Below the pieces are notes generated by a model. That model was given only the letters and a program-made list of their open reading frames with translations, ran no database searches and was not told the origin of the DNA. A DNA stretch of 64,000 nt, taken from Obelidium mucronatum. Its lineage: Eukaryota > Chytridiomycota > Chytridiomycetes > Chytridiales > Chytriomycetaceae. Positions within the stretch are counted from its first letter, which is position 1, and each line of letters opens with the position of its first letter. The translations under genes were made by a program, and so were the position numbers. Location of the stretch: the NCBI GenBank assembly GCA_025765595.1, contig JAIVFH010000147.1:1-64000 (forward strand). Direction: 5' to 3'. This document shows, piece after piece, positions 1 to 12,289 of the stretch.

Positions 1-1018
<1,018 letters not shown>

Positions 1019-1209
1019 CAAGCATCGAATAAAAACAGATAAAAACATCAAGAAATTATACAACATATTATTTAATACAAAAACCAATGAATTTCACGAA
1101 CACTACCAAAAAAAAAAAAAAAAAAAAAAGAAACGAGAATATGTAACCAAAAGAACAGAAAAGCAATGCAAAAATACACACACACGCACGCACAAACGAA
1201 TATTAGAAA

Positions 1210-3029
1210 CTACAAAAAAGACGCATCAAACGCGCCATCCAAACTACTCAATCCAATGTCCTTGAAGAAGGAATAAATGTCGTCACTTCTTCCATTCACA
1301 CCAATATTTCCGACATCACCAAACATACTTCCATTCAAAACCGGGGATTCAACAGAACTCTCTTCACTACTGGCAGATACGATGCTGCTGCCAGAAACTA
1401 TGGCCGCCCCAATATGTGTTCCCTCTTTCGATTTAGTCGTCATGGACATTGGTAATGTATTGGATACATATAACCACCGGAAAGCGCCACCGATTCATTA
1501 GAAGCGCCAGTAGAAGGCATCAACAGGTTCTCGATAGACCAAAGGGACGATTCTAGCACGGCACCGCCCATCTCACCCGTAGAAGTATTCTTTGCTCCAT
1601 CCCTACCCCCAAGCCCAACTGATTGATTGATGTTTAGAAACACCCCGTTGCTGTCATTCGGGTAAAGATCAAACACAGAGCCAGTATTGTTGAATGTGGC
1701 TGCACTAGAATCCAATTGGAGCAGTGAAGAATCCATTGATTGCGCAATACCACCACGAAGCCATTGTTCCCAAAGTGTCGAACTGATGGAAGGATTATTT
1801 TGGAGAAGGTTGCATTCGGATCCACTGTTGAATACAGGGAGATTGTATTCATTAGGAGAGGCTGAAGAAGAAGCTAATAGCGGCGATAAATCACATCGCG
1901 CAGGTGACGGAAACGTCAAAGTAGAGTTATTGCTTGACGCTGGTTGGGACGATGAGCTTTCAGGGAGGCAACTTGCAATATTTGGAACTGAAGAAGATGG
2001 ACCAGAGCGATTTAAGTCCAGCTTCAGTTCACGGTTGCTCTGAGCCTGCTTTCTCTTGCGATATGGTCGTGTGGTAAGTCCGGGTGGAAGCGGAACTGTA
2101 AGTGGGTCGGCTAAGGTGACTTTTGGAGAATGGAGCTCCTTTGGAATAACATGACCTGCGAGTTTAAGCTTATTGATGTGGTTCCGGGAGTGCTTGATGG
2201 CTGTATCAGAGCGGGGGAAGGTCTGTAACTTTTTGTTACAAATAAGCTCAATGCATAAAAACTGTACATACCATATCGCAATCTGGTAATGAGCATTTAA
2301 ATGGACGTTCTCCATTATGTACTCGTGTGTGTCTGATAAGATGGCCCCTGTTAATAAGTCATGTTAGATTATGTTTGACAACCACAACGTCTTAAAAAAA
2401 AACCTACTTGCTCAAAAACTCTAGCCCACAACCAACGTAATTACACTTATAATTTCTAGCTTTCGGAGGATCTGAAGAGTCTCTTTCCTCGCTCGATGGT
2501 GTGGGTATTGGATTGTTTGAAATAATGTGTCCAGAATCGGATAGTTTTCTTCTCTTTTTAGAAAGATTCAACGACGACGCGTCTCCACCATTCCGAGCGG
2601 AAATATTCGCGTTCGTTGTTCCACAAAATCTTGCAGATGTGTCTGTCAAACCCAAGTCCAAATCCGGCGAAGTGAATTGAAACGACGGTCGCGAAGCATT
2701 ATTAAAGTCAGAAGCCAACAATGGAGTTTTGAATAAATAGTCAGGAAGCGAGAATTGCGCGGAAGCTAGAGAAGCAGCTGAATATGAACAGCAACGTGCG
2801 TAAGAAAAAAGCGCGTCATTGAAATTGTGTCAGAGTGGCACACACCTTTCAACATGGCATGGTTTTCCTTCTGAGATAACGGAGAAGTATTGAGCATGTA
2901 GTCAAAAGATTCTTGCTGCTGTTGTGGGTTGTTCAAAATGTCCAGTCCGTCCGATTGACCAGGGTTACACGCGACTGGTAGTTTCAACTCAGCCGCGTCC
3001 AGGCGGCCACTCTTTGCTTCCTCCGACAT
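1210..3029 (-). CDS. C2H2 zinc-finger transcription factor, copy 1
   Basis: Proposed exons on the minus strand are 3029-2846, 2777-2408, 2347-2272, 2222-1468 and 1387-1210 (520 aa). Two tandem fingers of C-x4-C-x12-H-x3-H form lie near the middle. Finger 1 starts YKCNYVGCGLEFL and finger 2 starts FKCSLPDCDM, and each is split by an intron. N- and C-terminal regions are Ser/Asn/Pro-rich, as in sequence-specific activators. The first four exons are well supported by phase. The last junction (GT at 1467, AG at 1388) is less certain; without it the protein stops near 1440. It is a paralogue of the gene at 3503-4738 with the same finger-exon structure. DNA target unknown. Confidence 0.78.
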
Positions 3030-3502
3030 TTTTAAATACTTTGAATAAATAACTTATATGTCTATATCGTCTAGGTAATATTATCTGCTGTCAACGAGTT
3101 AAAGCTGATGGAAAACAAAAAGTGGGTCCAACACTCAAACTCACCTTATAATTCAATAAATATAATAAATACAAAGTCTTTGACGCGTAAGAGGGTCTAT
3201 GGAAGCGAATGCAGAAGAGCGATGCAGTCTTGTCTTCTTGCTGGTGCTTGTTCGCCCTTTTTTGGGATGAATGTGGCCAAACCTGGATATTCCTGTCGGA
3301 GATCACCAGATTCCGACGTTCAGACTAGGGGGGTCAAAAATAAAAAATACTTTGTTTCGCGAAACCATTCTATATAGCGGCAAACTAGTGATGGAGTAAT
3401 GCATATTTTATAAATAATAGTTGCAAACAAAAGGCTGAAAAAGTAAATAAATAACAAAAGATAAATATAAGAAGAGATATATATACACAATAAATTAAAA
3501 GA
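3030..3502. other. intergenic, between zinc-finger paralogues
   Basis: AT-rich spacer upstream of copy 1 and downstream of copy 2. Apart from AATAAA-like strings near 3480-3500 that may serve 3'-end formation of copy 2, nothing recognisable is present. Confidence 0.5.
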
Positions 3503-4738
3503 TTAATCCAAGGGTTTCAGAAAAGAGTCCGTATTTAAATTAAATAATTGGCTGAATTGGTTTTGGATAGCCGCCTCGTTCGACGATTGCAAATCCATGA
3601 AAAAGGGAAGGGATGGGTCATTCAATTCGAATGACGAAATCGAGAGATTGACTCTAGCATCAAGCTGTCCAGGAAGGTTGCACGCGCTCGGATAAGAGTT
3701 GGCAGGCAAAGAAGTAAGATGAGCCATCAGCTCATGAATATCCACAGTTTCCAGAATATTATCCCATAGCTTGGATAAACCCGAATCAACACACTCTTGT
3801 GTTTGAAAACCGTTTTCCATTGTCGGATAGTTTCCATTCAACGGTCCCATCATCGTCGTCACATGACTCAGTGGAGGACATGATTTCGAAATTATGGGCG
3901 GCTCTGAACAATCTAATTTCCGCCGTTGGCGTTGGCGTGACGAACTTTGCATTTCTCCAAGACAAGGTGGAGCCAGAGTTTTTTTAGGAGACAAGAGTTC
4001 TGTTGGAATCTCATGACCTGCAATTTGAAGTTTCTTAATATGACATCGCGAATGCTTTATGGCCGTGTCTGATCGAGAAAAGGTCTGTTTTGTTTTTTGT
4101 GACCGTTTGGTTAGTCATTGGATAGCCATTTTCATGGGTGCTCTCACCAAGTCACACAATGGGAGTGAACATTTATAAGGCCTTTCCTGCGTATGAATTC
4201 GGGAATGTCTAATCAAATGCCCTCTAGAGTAATAATTAAGTAAAATCACTTTTAGAATCCAAAACTTTTTTCGTTAGAAAAAAAAGAGGGCTTACGAGCT
4301 CAAGAATTCAAGGCCACAGCCTTCAAACGTGCATTTATATTGTCTTGGCTTTTCAGCTTCCAACCCGCTTCCACCGTTTGAACTTGAATTATTCCTTGCA
4401 GTGTATTTTCTCTTCTCCTTTTTCGGGACAACAGTTTCCTCAGAGTTAATGGAGATAAACTCTGGTGACGTCGTAGGCGTGACTGATGTTGAAAGTGCGC
4501 GTCCAGGGAAGGGTGTTTGGGCATTTGAACTGCACTTCCAGGGAGGAAACTGCTGAGTTAAAAACGCATTCCCGGATGACGGGTAAGAAAAACTGTGTCC
4601 GCATTGCGTGGGATTGAGATCCAGAGAGGGTATTGGGTTTGAGTCATTGCGAGGCTGTGGAGTTGATTCTAACTGAGTCGCGTCGCTTTCAGAGAGAGGT
4701 TGTGCGAGCAGGTCCAAAAAGGGAGGGAATCCAAGCAT
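3503..4738 (-). CDS. C2H2 zinc-finger transcription factor, copy 2
   Basis: Exons 4738-4296, 4223-4148 and 4084-3503 encode about 366 aa. Two C-x4-C-x12-H-x3-H fingers are present (YKCTFEGCGLEFL and YKCSLPLCDL starts). The middle exon is 76 nt, exactly the length of the corresponding exon in copy 1, and the motifs RSDTAIKHSR and AGH-IP follow finger 2 in both. Flanks are Ser/Thr/Pro-rich and do not align by eye between the copies, so only the DNA-binding core is conserved. A further 5' exon like exon 1 of copy 1 cannot be excluded. The first Met in the finger-bearing frame (4738) is used. Confidence 0.78.
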
Positions 4739-5127
4739 TATTAGGTTTGAATTATTAAATAGTGAATGAATGAGCAGTTGCTGTGACTGCGGGGTTTAGA
4801 AATTAGAATAACCTAGCAATGGAATAGCAGGCACTCACAAGCTAGTTATAAAAAGATAAATGTGACAATGAATTGAAACGGAGGCGCTGTAGAGCGGGTG
4901 GTATTTTTGGCGTCAACGGCCGCGTTTGTTTTGGGTTGTTTTTTGTTTTCGAACTTTGACCAGGGTCTTTTCAGGAAAATGATGTCCGATCCTTCCAAGT
5001 TACTTTACTAAAATGGTCTTCTAGAACTTGTCAGCAAACTGAACAATGGATAGATGGAATCTGGAGTCATATTCTGTCACTTGAGACAGTGAGCTTCATG
5101 GGATTGTAAATCTTGCAAACGACTACT
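4739..5127. other. divergent intergenic region
   Basis: Separates the start of the zinc-finger gene (minus) from that of the Brp/Blh gene (plus), so it should hold both promoters. No specific site is recognised. Confidence 0.5.
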
Positions 5128-6586
5128 ATGCAGAACCAAGAACTTCCCAAGTTACCGTCGAAAGCTACCGCAAAGCCTCACGTACTCAAGTCTTCCGCAG
5201 AAGAATCATTGGCTGGTCGAGACGTCCCTGACAATACTTTCAAAACCCGAACTCGAAACATTTCGGCTGCGTTTACCATATTTGCCATCTTCTTGTTCAA
5301 TATACTTCCAGAGCCTCTGGTTCAAGATTACATCTCAACTCCCTTCATACTCACTTGTCTGATCGTCTTTGGAATTCCTCATGGGGCCATTGACCACATT
5401 CTGTATTATCAAGTCTATCAAGAAACGCGTCCGTTCACTGCTGGAGATGCAGCAGGTTCGATGAGCCCTGAACGTAACTATTTTGAATCGTTTGGAGATA
5501 ATCAAGGACGACACCCTGAACTGGCCATCTCCAAAAAGCTTCGAGTCAGCTTATTCTACTTTAATTATCTGACGATTATGATTTTCTGGATGATTTGTTG
5601 GACTGGAGTTCCGTTGGTTACTTTTTGGACGTTTCTGGCTGTTTCTGCTTATCATTTTGGGGAGGTAAACAAAAAAACGAAGAACATACTGATAGAGTAA
5701 ATCTGAAAGCAGTCGCAATTAGGGGGATATGAACTACTTGCGCAACAGTATGCTCCTCTCTCCTCTTGTCATGAACTTTTCCAGGGGATTCCTCTTGATA
5801 GGCTCTCTTGTGACAGCACAACCTCAAGTTACTCTCCCTATTATCGCGTCTTTAACTCGAGTCAGCAACCCCGACAGTCTATTCCCAAACGCTGAAACCA
5901 TTCGCATCGTCTGTGTTTTGCAAAATCTAAGTCTGCTTGCGCTTCATGTGATTGCTTACAAGAACAACATACTTGCTCTTCCATTCAAGAAATCCCACGA
6001 ATATTACCAAAAGTGGGCTTTGGAGGTTGCTAAATCTATGTTGTTCACACTCCTCTTCAACGCGATAAACCCTCTCCTCGCATTCGCGATCTACTTTGGT
6101 ATTTGGCATGCATTTGGATCCGTCATTGATGAAATCGCGTTCTTGAAGTCAAGGAGGAACAGTCTCTTTTGCTATTCTGCATGTTCCTCCGCCGATGCTG
6201 ACGATATTAAACCATCAGATATACTTGTATTCTATAAGGCTGCAACTCCCTATACGCTCGTTGCTGTTTTGGGAATGCTTGCTTTTCTCATCTTGGATCC
6301 AATGCGGTCGTCGATGGGTGTGCATTTGTCCATCTGGGATAAAATGTCACATACAACGTTATGGATGGTGTTTATTGTTTCGATATCTGTCATTACTGGT
6401 CCGCACATGTGGGTTATGAGACTGATTGCATTGCATTGGTTCAATAAAACTGCAAAAGATGGAGAAGAGGGTCCAGTGTTGAAAAAACACAGCGATGAAA
6501 TGGATCCTCTTGGATTGGAGACGATGGCAAAGGATTGGATAATCGGAGGTGGTTGGTGGTGGGCACCTCGAAAGAATAAAGAGTAA
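5128..6586 (+). CDS. Brp/Blh-family beta-carotene 15,15'-dioxygenase
   Basis: Two exons (5128-5664, 5723-6586) give 466 aa. The first in-frame ATG is at 5128. The protein is polytopic and carries Brp/Blh signatures: PHGAIDH (about residues 84-90), YHFGEGD spanning the splice junction (about 174-180), a WHAFGS motif (about 306) and GPHMW (about 405). In this family conserved histidines bind the iron that cleaves beta-carotene into two retinals. The presence of such a gene suggests local retinal supply, for example for a rhodopsin, but no opsin or carotenoid-synthesis gene lies in this window. It is longer than typical prokaryotic members (about 300-330 aa), mainly through a longer N-terminus and loops. 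Confidence 0.82.
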
Positions 6587-6617
6587 CCCAGTCAGTCGGG
6601 TTTAATAGAACCTGAAA

Positions 6618-7679
6618 TTAGTTCCACTTAAAATAACTAAACTCATGTTGTAATTTATAATACCAATATGTCGCAATGAAACCGCCCGCAATGATGGTAT
6701 CATCGGAAGCCCCAATTTTTCCCAGCAAAGCCATGATGGGATTCTCTAATTCTTCCATGCTGTCTACAAATAGCATAGGTGTTTTGCAACACAAGAGTAG
6801 TCCATTGACAAAAGATTTTGAACTTTGCGGCGGGCGGCCGTCAACTCCCCAAAAAGATACATCAATTTCGTCATGTTTTGGAAAGCCGCCTTCAAAGTCG
6901 TCAGATTCCTGAGCCTCCCATAAATCAATATGATTTATTCGATACTTGTACAAGTCAATCAAATCGGCAGAGTCACGAATTTCAACAACGTGGGGAATTG
7001 AGTCCACTTGCAACGACAGTAGCTCAAAAGAACGTCCTGCAGCAGTAGCTACAGCAGACATATCATCGACATCAACGACAGCAGCTTGATGATCCAAAAC
7101 CAAAACGGGATGACAGACATTTGTCAATTTCCCAAATGCGTCAAAAAAACGAAAGTCGCTTATTCGGGATTGCAATTTGAGGAGCTTGTGGATTGAAAAA
7201 TACAGGTCTCTCCAAAACAATCCCTTTGTTGTTGACAAGAGGTGTTTCAGTGCCAACGCGACATCGTGGATTGCAGGATTGTTGAAGTGATCGAGCTCTG
7301 GCATTTTATCGACTATATGGCGAATTGCATTTCCAACCGAAGCGGGACTCTCTGTGTAGAAGTGGGTCTGCATTGGAATCAGTAGAGTTCAAGTTCACGC
7401 TGTCTCCACCTGCAAGTCCGCCAGCCACGCCCACTGCCGCGCATCCACCACGATGCCGTTCCACAGCCGCAGCGGCGATTCGCCGCCGTCCGCGAACGAC
7501 TCGCCCGCGCCAATGCGCCGAAAGTCAAACTGCGCCAGCACAACGCGCGCCCACAGCAGACTGGAAGGCCGCAGCAAAGCCCGGAAGCCGCGGCTCAGCT
7601 GGCTGCACGCAAGCAGCGCCGCGGGTTCGGCGCAAAGAAAGCACTGCAGGACGGTGCGCAGGACACTCGGCGGGAGCAT
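6618..7679 (-). CDS. F-box-like protein with unknown C-terminal region
   Basis: Exons 7679-7410 and 7367-6618 are joined by a 42-nt intron that keeps phase 0 (339 aa). The N-terminus (LPPSVLRTVLQCFL to LLWARVV) resembles an F-box, the Skp1-binding part of SCF ubiquitin ligases. The remaining 260 residues match no family I recognise. Exon 1 is very GC-rich and Ala/Arg-rich while exon 2 has ordinary composition. The start codon lies only 56 bp from that of the divergent permease gene. If the intron is not real the F-box exon would end shortly after the junction. Substrate unknown. Confidence 0.68.
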
Positions 7680-7735
7680 TCTTTGTTTTGTTTTGTTTTG
7701 TTTGACTTTGTTGATTGAAAGAAAGAAATTGAGGG
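7680..7735. promoter_or_regulatory. 56-bp divergent promoter region
   Basis: Only 56 bp separate the start codons of the F-box gene (minus) and the permease gene (plus). The segment holds a run of TTTTG repeats followed by GA-rich DNA. Promoter elements of either gene must reach into the opposite gene, or the transcripts must overlap. Confidence 0.5.
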
Positions 7736-9665
7736 ATGGGAATCGATAGCGACGACGAAGGCCGCCTGCAGCAGCTGGGCTACAAACAGGTCTGTCCCTG
7801 TCTTGGTTTGGATGCCGAGAGGCGTCATCCAGTCTTTGATAAAACCACTCACTGTCGAACATTGTCTGGCAGGAACTCTTTCGTGCCCTGGACGCATTTG
7901 CAAACTTTGGCGTCGCTTTCACGATTTTGAGCGAGCCAATGTCGGTTCTTCCTCTTCTCTACTTGGGTCTTGGAGCAGGAGGTATGTGCGCGCATATCCT
8001 CAAACCACAGTCGCACTTGAATGTCTGATCTAACATGTTACATTTGATAACTTTCTATACATAAATAGGTCCAAGGGGGATGCTGATCACTTGGTGAGTG
8101 ACTTTGACTTTGGTTCAAGCATCAGTTCAAGTGTCTTGGCAGTTGATGAACGCAAATTTATGCCGAAAGGCCCATTATTTCAGCCTTTTCGGCATTTGTC
8201 GCGGCGTCCATGAGTGAAATCGTTTCTAGTTATCCAACCAGCGGAGGTCTTTACTACGTTAGAACCACGCATGTGATGAATACCATAACTAAGGCTAATC
8301 CTTTCAAGTGGTCGGCGTCTCTTGCAGGTCCAGAATGGGCACCATACGCTTCTTACATGACTGGATATTTCAATTTTCTTGGTTTGACTGGTTTGACATC
8401 AGGAACTGTAAGTTGTTGAGTATATTCAAGGTCAAGAAATTCATAACAACTGTCCTAGGCCTACGCGTTCGGTCAGTTCTTTGTCAACTGCTTTATCGCA
8501 CAAGAAAATCCTGCTTTCGAGACTGGATCGTGGCCAGCCAAACTGATTACGCTATTTGCCGGAATCGGCGGATTGATTATTGCGGGATTTTTGGCTTCCT
8601 TTGGATCACAAGCTGTCAATGTACTTGGAAAAGCTTGCTTTTGGTTGAATTCGGTTGGATTGTCTGTGATTGTTTTGAGCGTATTCTTTGGTAAGCTTGT
8701 TCTTCTAGCTTCACACTCTTCATTCCAACTGACTTGTGCCCAAATCCAGCATCGCCAACGAAATTGGCCCCAGGGGAGCTCTTTAATACTTGGAGCAATT
8801 TGTCGGGGTTTCCAGACGCTTGGGCAGCCACCATTTCTGTTCTGCTAGCCTGTTTGACCTACACTGGATACGATTCCGCAGCCCACCTCGCAGAAGAAAC
8901 CAAAAATCCAGCTGTCCAGGGACCCCGCTCAATCGGATACGCAATTATTGGAACTTTCATTTCAGGATACGTAGCTCTCTTCTTTATGCTAAGTACAATC
9001 GACCCCGCCATCTACAGTGAAATTTACGAGAACGGGTCCTACGGCCTGATGATCATTTTCCTCAACAGCGTTGGTTTAAACGCCGCTGTCGTGTTCAACG
9101 TTTTACTGATGCTTTTGGCCATCACAAACATGTTTGGCCTTTTGATGACTCACGCCAGAATGGCGTTTGCTTTCTCGAGAGATGGAGCGCTTCCTGGAAG
9201 TAAATGGCTTCATGTTTTGAACTCCAACCAAGTCCCCTTGATTGCGACTATAGTTATTGTTGTGATCGACTGTGTGATTCTTGTGCCAAGTCTTTATTCT
9301 GCGACTTTGTATGCTGCTATTAATTCTTTTGGGGTGATTGGTATTTATCTGTCATACTTTGTGAGTCTCATGGTTTTTTTTTCTAAAAAAGTTGTGTAAA
9401 ACTAAACTAATTTTATTGTAAAAGGTTCCAATCTTCCTGCGCATCGTTCGAAGCGACAAGTTTCCTCAAGGGCCTTTTAATTTGGGAGCATTTGGTGTTC
9501 CAGTTGGAATCATCTCGGTCTTATTCCTTGCGTTTTCTTCAATCGCTTTGGTCCTTCCAACTGTTTACACGGACGAAGCTGAATACGTTTTGGAAGATAA
9601 CGTTACACTGGATCATGATGCATACGTTACTGCCTGTAACTATTTTTTTTGCTTTCTTTCTTTCT

Positions 9666-9700
<35 letters not shown>

Positions 9701-9961
9701 GGGAATGTTGACTTTTATTTCCCGCTCTTGACAGATTTGCAAAACTTCAACTGGGCTCCAGTCGTTGTTTGCGGGGTCTTTATAGTTTCAAATCTGTTTT
9801 GGGTGTTGTATGCTTGCAAGTGGTTTAAAGGGCCGCCAATCGACACGGAAACCAAGTGGGCGCGGGAACTCCATTTGGCAGCAAGTAATCGAGAAGCCAG
9901 TTCTGAGACTGTTGTTGAAAATGCTAAGGATGTTGAAGAGTTTATTGTTGCAAGGGGTTAA
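7736..9961 (+). CDS. APC-superfamily amino acid/choline permease, intact copy
   Basis: Nine exons: 7736-7789, 7873-7981, 8069-8093, 8170-8257, 8309-8407, 8459-8690, 8750-9360, 9425-9635 and 9735-9961, giving 551 aa. Exon 3 is a 25-nt microexon. The product has the ACT-family hallmark EIVSSYPTSGGLYYWSA after the second helix, a GQFFVNCF helix, and a C-terminus with FKGPPIDTETKW. Fungal relatives import GABA, choline or other amines through the plasma membrane. Several introns end in AAAG instead of YAG. Intron 8 contains T30 followed by G4. The gene lies tail-to-tail with a decayed paralogue at 10148-12289, which confirms most junctions. Substrate cannot be read from the sequence. Confidence 0.87.
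8069..8093 (+). other. 25-nt microexon of permease gene
   Basis: This exon is supported by phase (1 in, 2 out), by its GT/AG borders, and by an equivalent 25-nt exon at the same place in the inverted paralogue (11936-11960). It encodes GPRGMLITW with its neighbours, part of transmembrane segment 2. Confidence 0.85.
9670..9699 (+). repeat. T30 homopolymer in permease intron 8
   Basis: Thirty T residues followed by GGGG occupy the middle of intron 8 (9636-9734). The tract is long for a polypyrimidine tract and lies about 35 nt upstream of the acceptor. Confidence 0.9.
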
Positions 9962-9967
9962 AAAAAA

Positions 9968-9987
9968 GGGGGGGGGGGGGGGGGGGG
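9968..9987 (+). repeat. G20 homopolymer after permease stop codon
   Basis: Twenty G residues start six bases after the stop codon, within the expected 3' UTR. An A/G purine run precedes them. The tract could form G-quadruplex-type structure in the mRNA. Confidence 0.9.
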
Positions 9988-10147
9988 AGGCTTTATAAAG
10001 CAGCTTATAGAATGAAATAAATATGAGTGCGTTGGCGTTTTTTAATCAGCTTGAGCAAATTCTTTTTTTGGGTGTGTAATTTTTTTTTTTTTTAGCTAGA
10101 ATCTAATAAGCTTGTATAAGATGAAAGCCATGTTTATTCTAAAACAG

Positions 10148-12289
10148 TCAAATATCGGAAACCTCAGCAGCCTTGTCCCACTTTGTTTGCGTATCAATAG
10201 GCGGCCCCTTGAACCATTTTCGCGCAGAAATAAACCAAGAAAAGGAGGAAACGATATATACAGCCGCAACAACAACAGGCGCCCAGTTGAAGTTGACCAA
10301 ATCTGCGAAGAAAACAAAAAAAAACATAAGCCATCGATACAAACAATTCAACAAATTACTCGCAAATATAGAAAAGACTTACAAGCTTCAGTATAAGCAT
10401 CTCGGTCCAAAGTAACATTATCCGCCAACACATATTCATTAGGATCCGTGTAGACTGTCGGCAGAACCAACGCAATCGAAGCAAAACATAGAAACAAGAT
10501 TGAAACTATTCCCACTGGAACACCATAAGATCCAAGATTGAATGGCCCTTTTGGGAACTTGTCATTTCGAATGACACGAAGGATGATTGGGAAGAGGTAC
10601 GACAACTAGATTCCAATGATCCCAAATGAGTTGATTGCTGCGTACCTATTCACGAAAAAAAAAAAAGTTGAGCTCTAAAAGCCAGCCAAAGTAAATAAAA
10701 AAAAACAATTTTGCCCCTCACATGGTGTTTGAATGCAAACTGGGAATCAAAATCACAGCATCAATCACAACAACAATTAATTGTAGCCCGCACTGGAACC
10801 TGATTTCCACTTAAAGAATGAAGCCATGCACTTCCAGGCAGAGCTCCATCTCTCGAAAACGCAAACGCCATCCTCGCATGCGTCATCAAAAGGCCAAACA
10901 TATTGGAGATGGCCAAAAGCATAAGTAAAACGTTGAACACGACAGCGGCGCTTAAACCAACGCTGTTGAGGAAGATTGTCATGAGGCCGTAAGATCCGTT
11001 CTCGTAAATCTCGCTGTAAATGGCTGGGTCGATTGTGCTCAGGATAAAGAAAAGGGCAAAGTATCCCGAAATAAATGTCCCAATAATCGCGTATCCAATT
11101 GAACGGGGGCCTTGGATAGCTGGATTTTTTGTTTCTTCTGCGAGGTGGGCTGCGGAATCGTATCCGGTGTAGGTCAAACAGGCTAGAAGAACAGAAATGG
11201 TGGCTGCCCAAGCGTCTGGGAAACCTGACAAGTTGCTCCATGTACTAAAGAGTTCACCCGCTGGAATTTTTGTTGGAGATGCTGGGGGGGCACTGTGTTA
11301 AGAAGTGCCGTTTGTTGGAATCAAAGTGCCGCCTTACTGAAATAGACGCCAAGTACAATCACGGCAAGACCAACGGCATTCAACCAAAAGCATGCTTTCC
11401 CCATTACGTTAATTGCTTTCGATCCAAAGGACGCCAAATATCCAGAGAAGGCAAGTCCTGAAACAGCAGCAAAAAGAGTGATCACTTTGGACGTCCAAGT
11501 CCCTTGCTCGAAAAGAGGATTTTCTTGAGCAATAAAGCAGTTTACAAAGAATTGACCAAACGCGAAAGCCTAGTATGGAACAGTATTCAGTTATCAAAAC
11601 AAATATATGCACCGCAACTCACCGTTCCTGAGCACAACCCCGCCAGTCCAAGGAAATTAAAGTATCCAGTCATGTACGAAGCGAATGGAGCCCAGGTTGG
11701 ACCTGCCAGAGATGCCGACCACTTTTTTGGAAGAAACGTCTCAGTCAGGAATACCCTCACTTCCGTTTCAACTCACGTAATAAAGACCTCCACTTGTTGG
11801 ATAACTTGATACGATTTCACTCATCGAAGCGGCAACAAAAGCTGAAAAGAGTGATACGATCGGCCTATAAATAGCAGCAGGTTCAGCACAGTTGGATAGC
11901 CACAGCTTGACCAGAAGAAGTTAATCCGAGTATACCAAGTCACGAGCATTCCTTGCGGACCTATAAGCGCACAAAAGGGAGCAGTGTTTAGTTATTCTGC
12001 GAGGAGCTCATCCCATGTGGCAGGATGGCACCAATTTGCTTCTTCAATTTGCGCAATCCTACCTCCAGCTCCAAGGCCCATGTAAATCAAGGGAAGAACT
12101 GACATTGGCTCACTCAAAATCGTAAAAGCAACACCAAAGTTTGCAAAGGCATCCAAGGCACGGTAGAGTTCCTTTGAACAGTCACTCAGTTGCTGTTTTT
12201 AGAAAAAAAAATATTGCCACAGAGAGAACCTGCTTATATCCGAGCTGCTTGAGGCGGTTTTCGTCGTCCTGGTTGTCCGTTGAGCTCAT
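10148..12289 (-). pseudogene. APC permease paralogue, disabled copy
   Basis: Inverted copy of the neighbouring permease, with nine recognisable exons: 12289-12230, 12171-12063, 11960-11936, 11864-11777, 11721-11623, 11569-11338, 11281-10722, 10645-10383, 10302-10148. Two lesions disrupt it. An extra base near 10777-10782 shifts the frame just after the codons for NQVP-RATI. A TAG at 10608-10606 replaces the Tyr codon of GIYLSY. The exons sum to 1591 nt, one more than a multiple of three, as expected from a single inserted base. One intron sits at a different place than in the intact copy. Both lesions could be sequencing errors, but two within 200 bp argue for decay. Confidence 0.8.
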
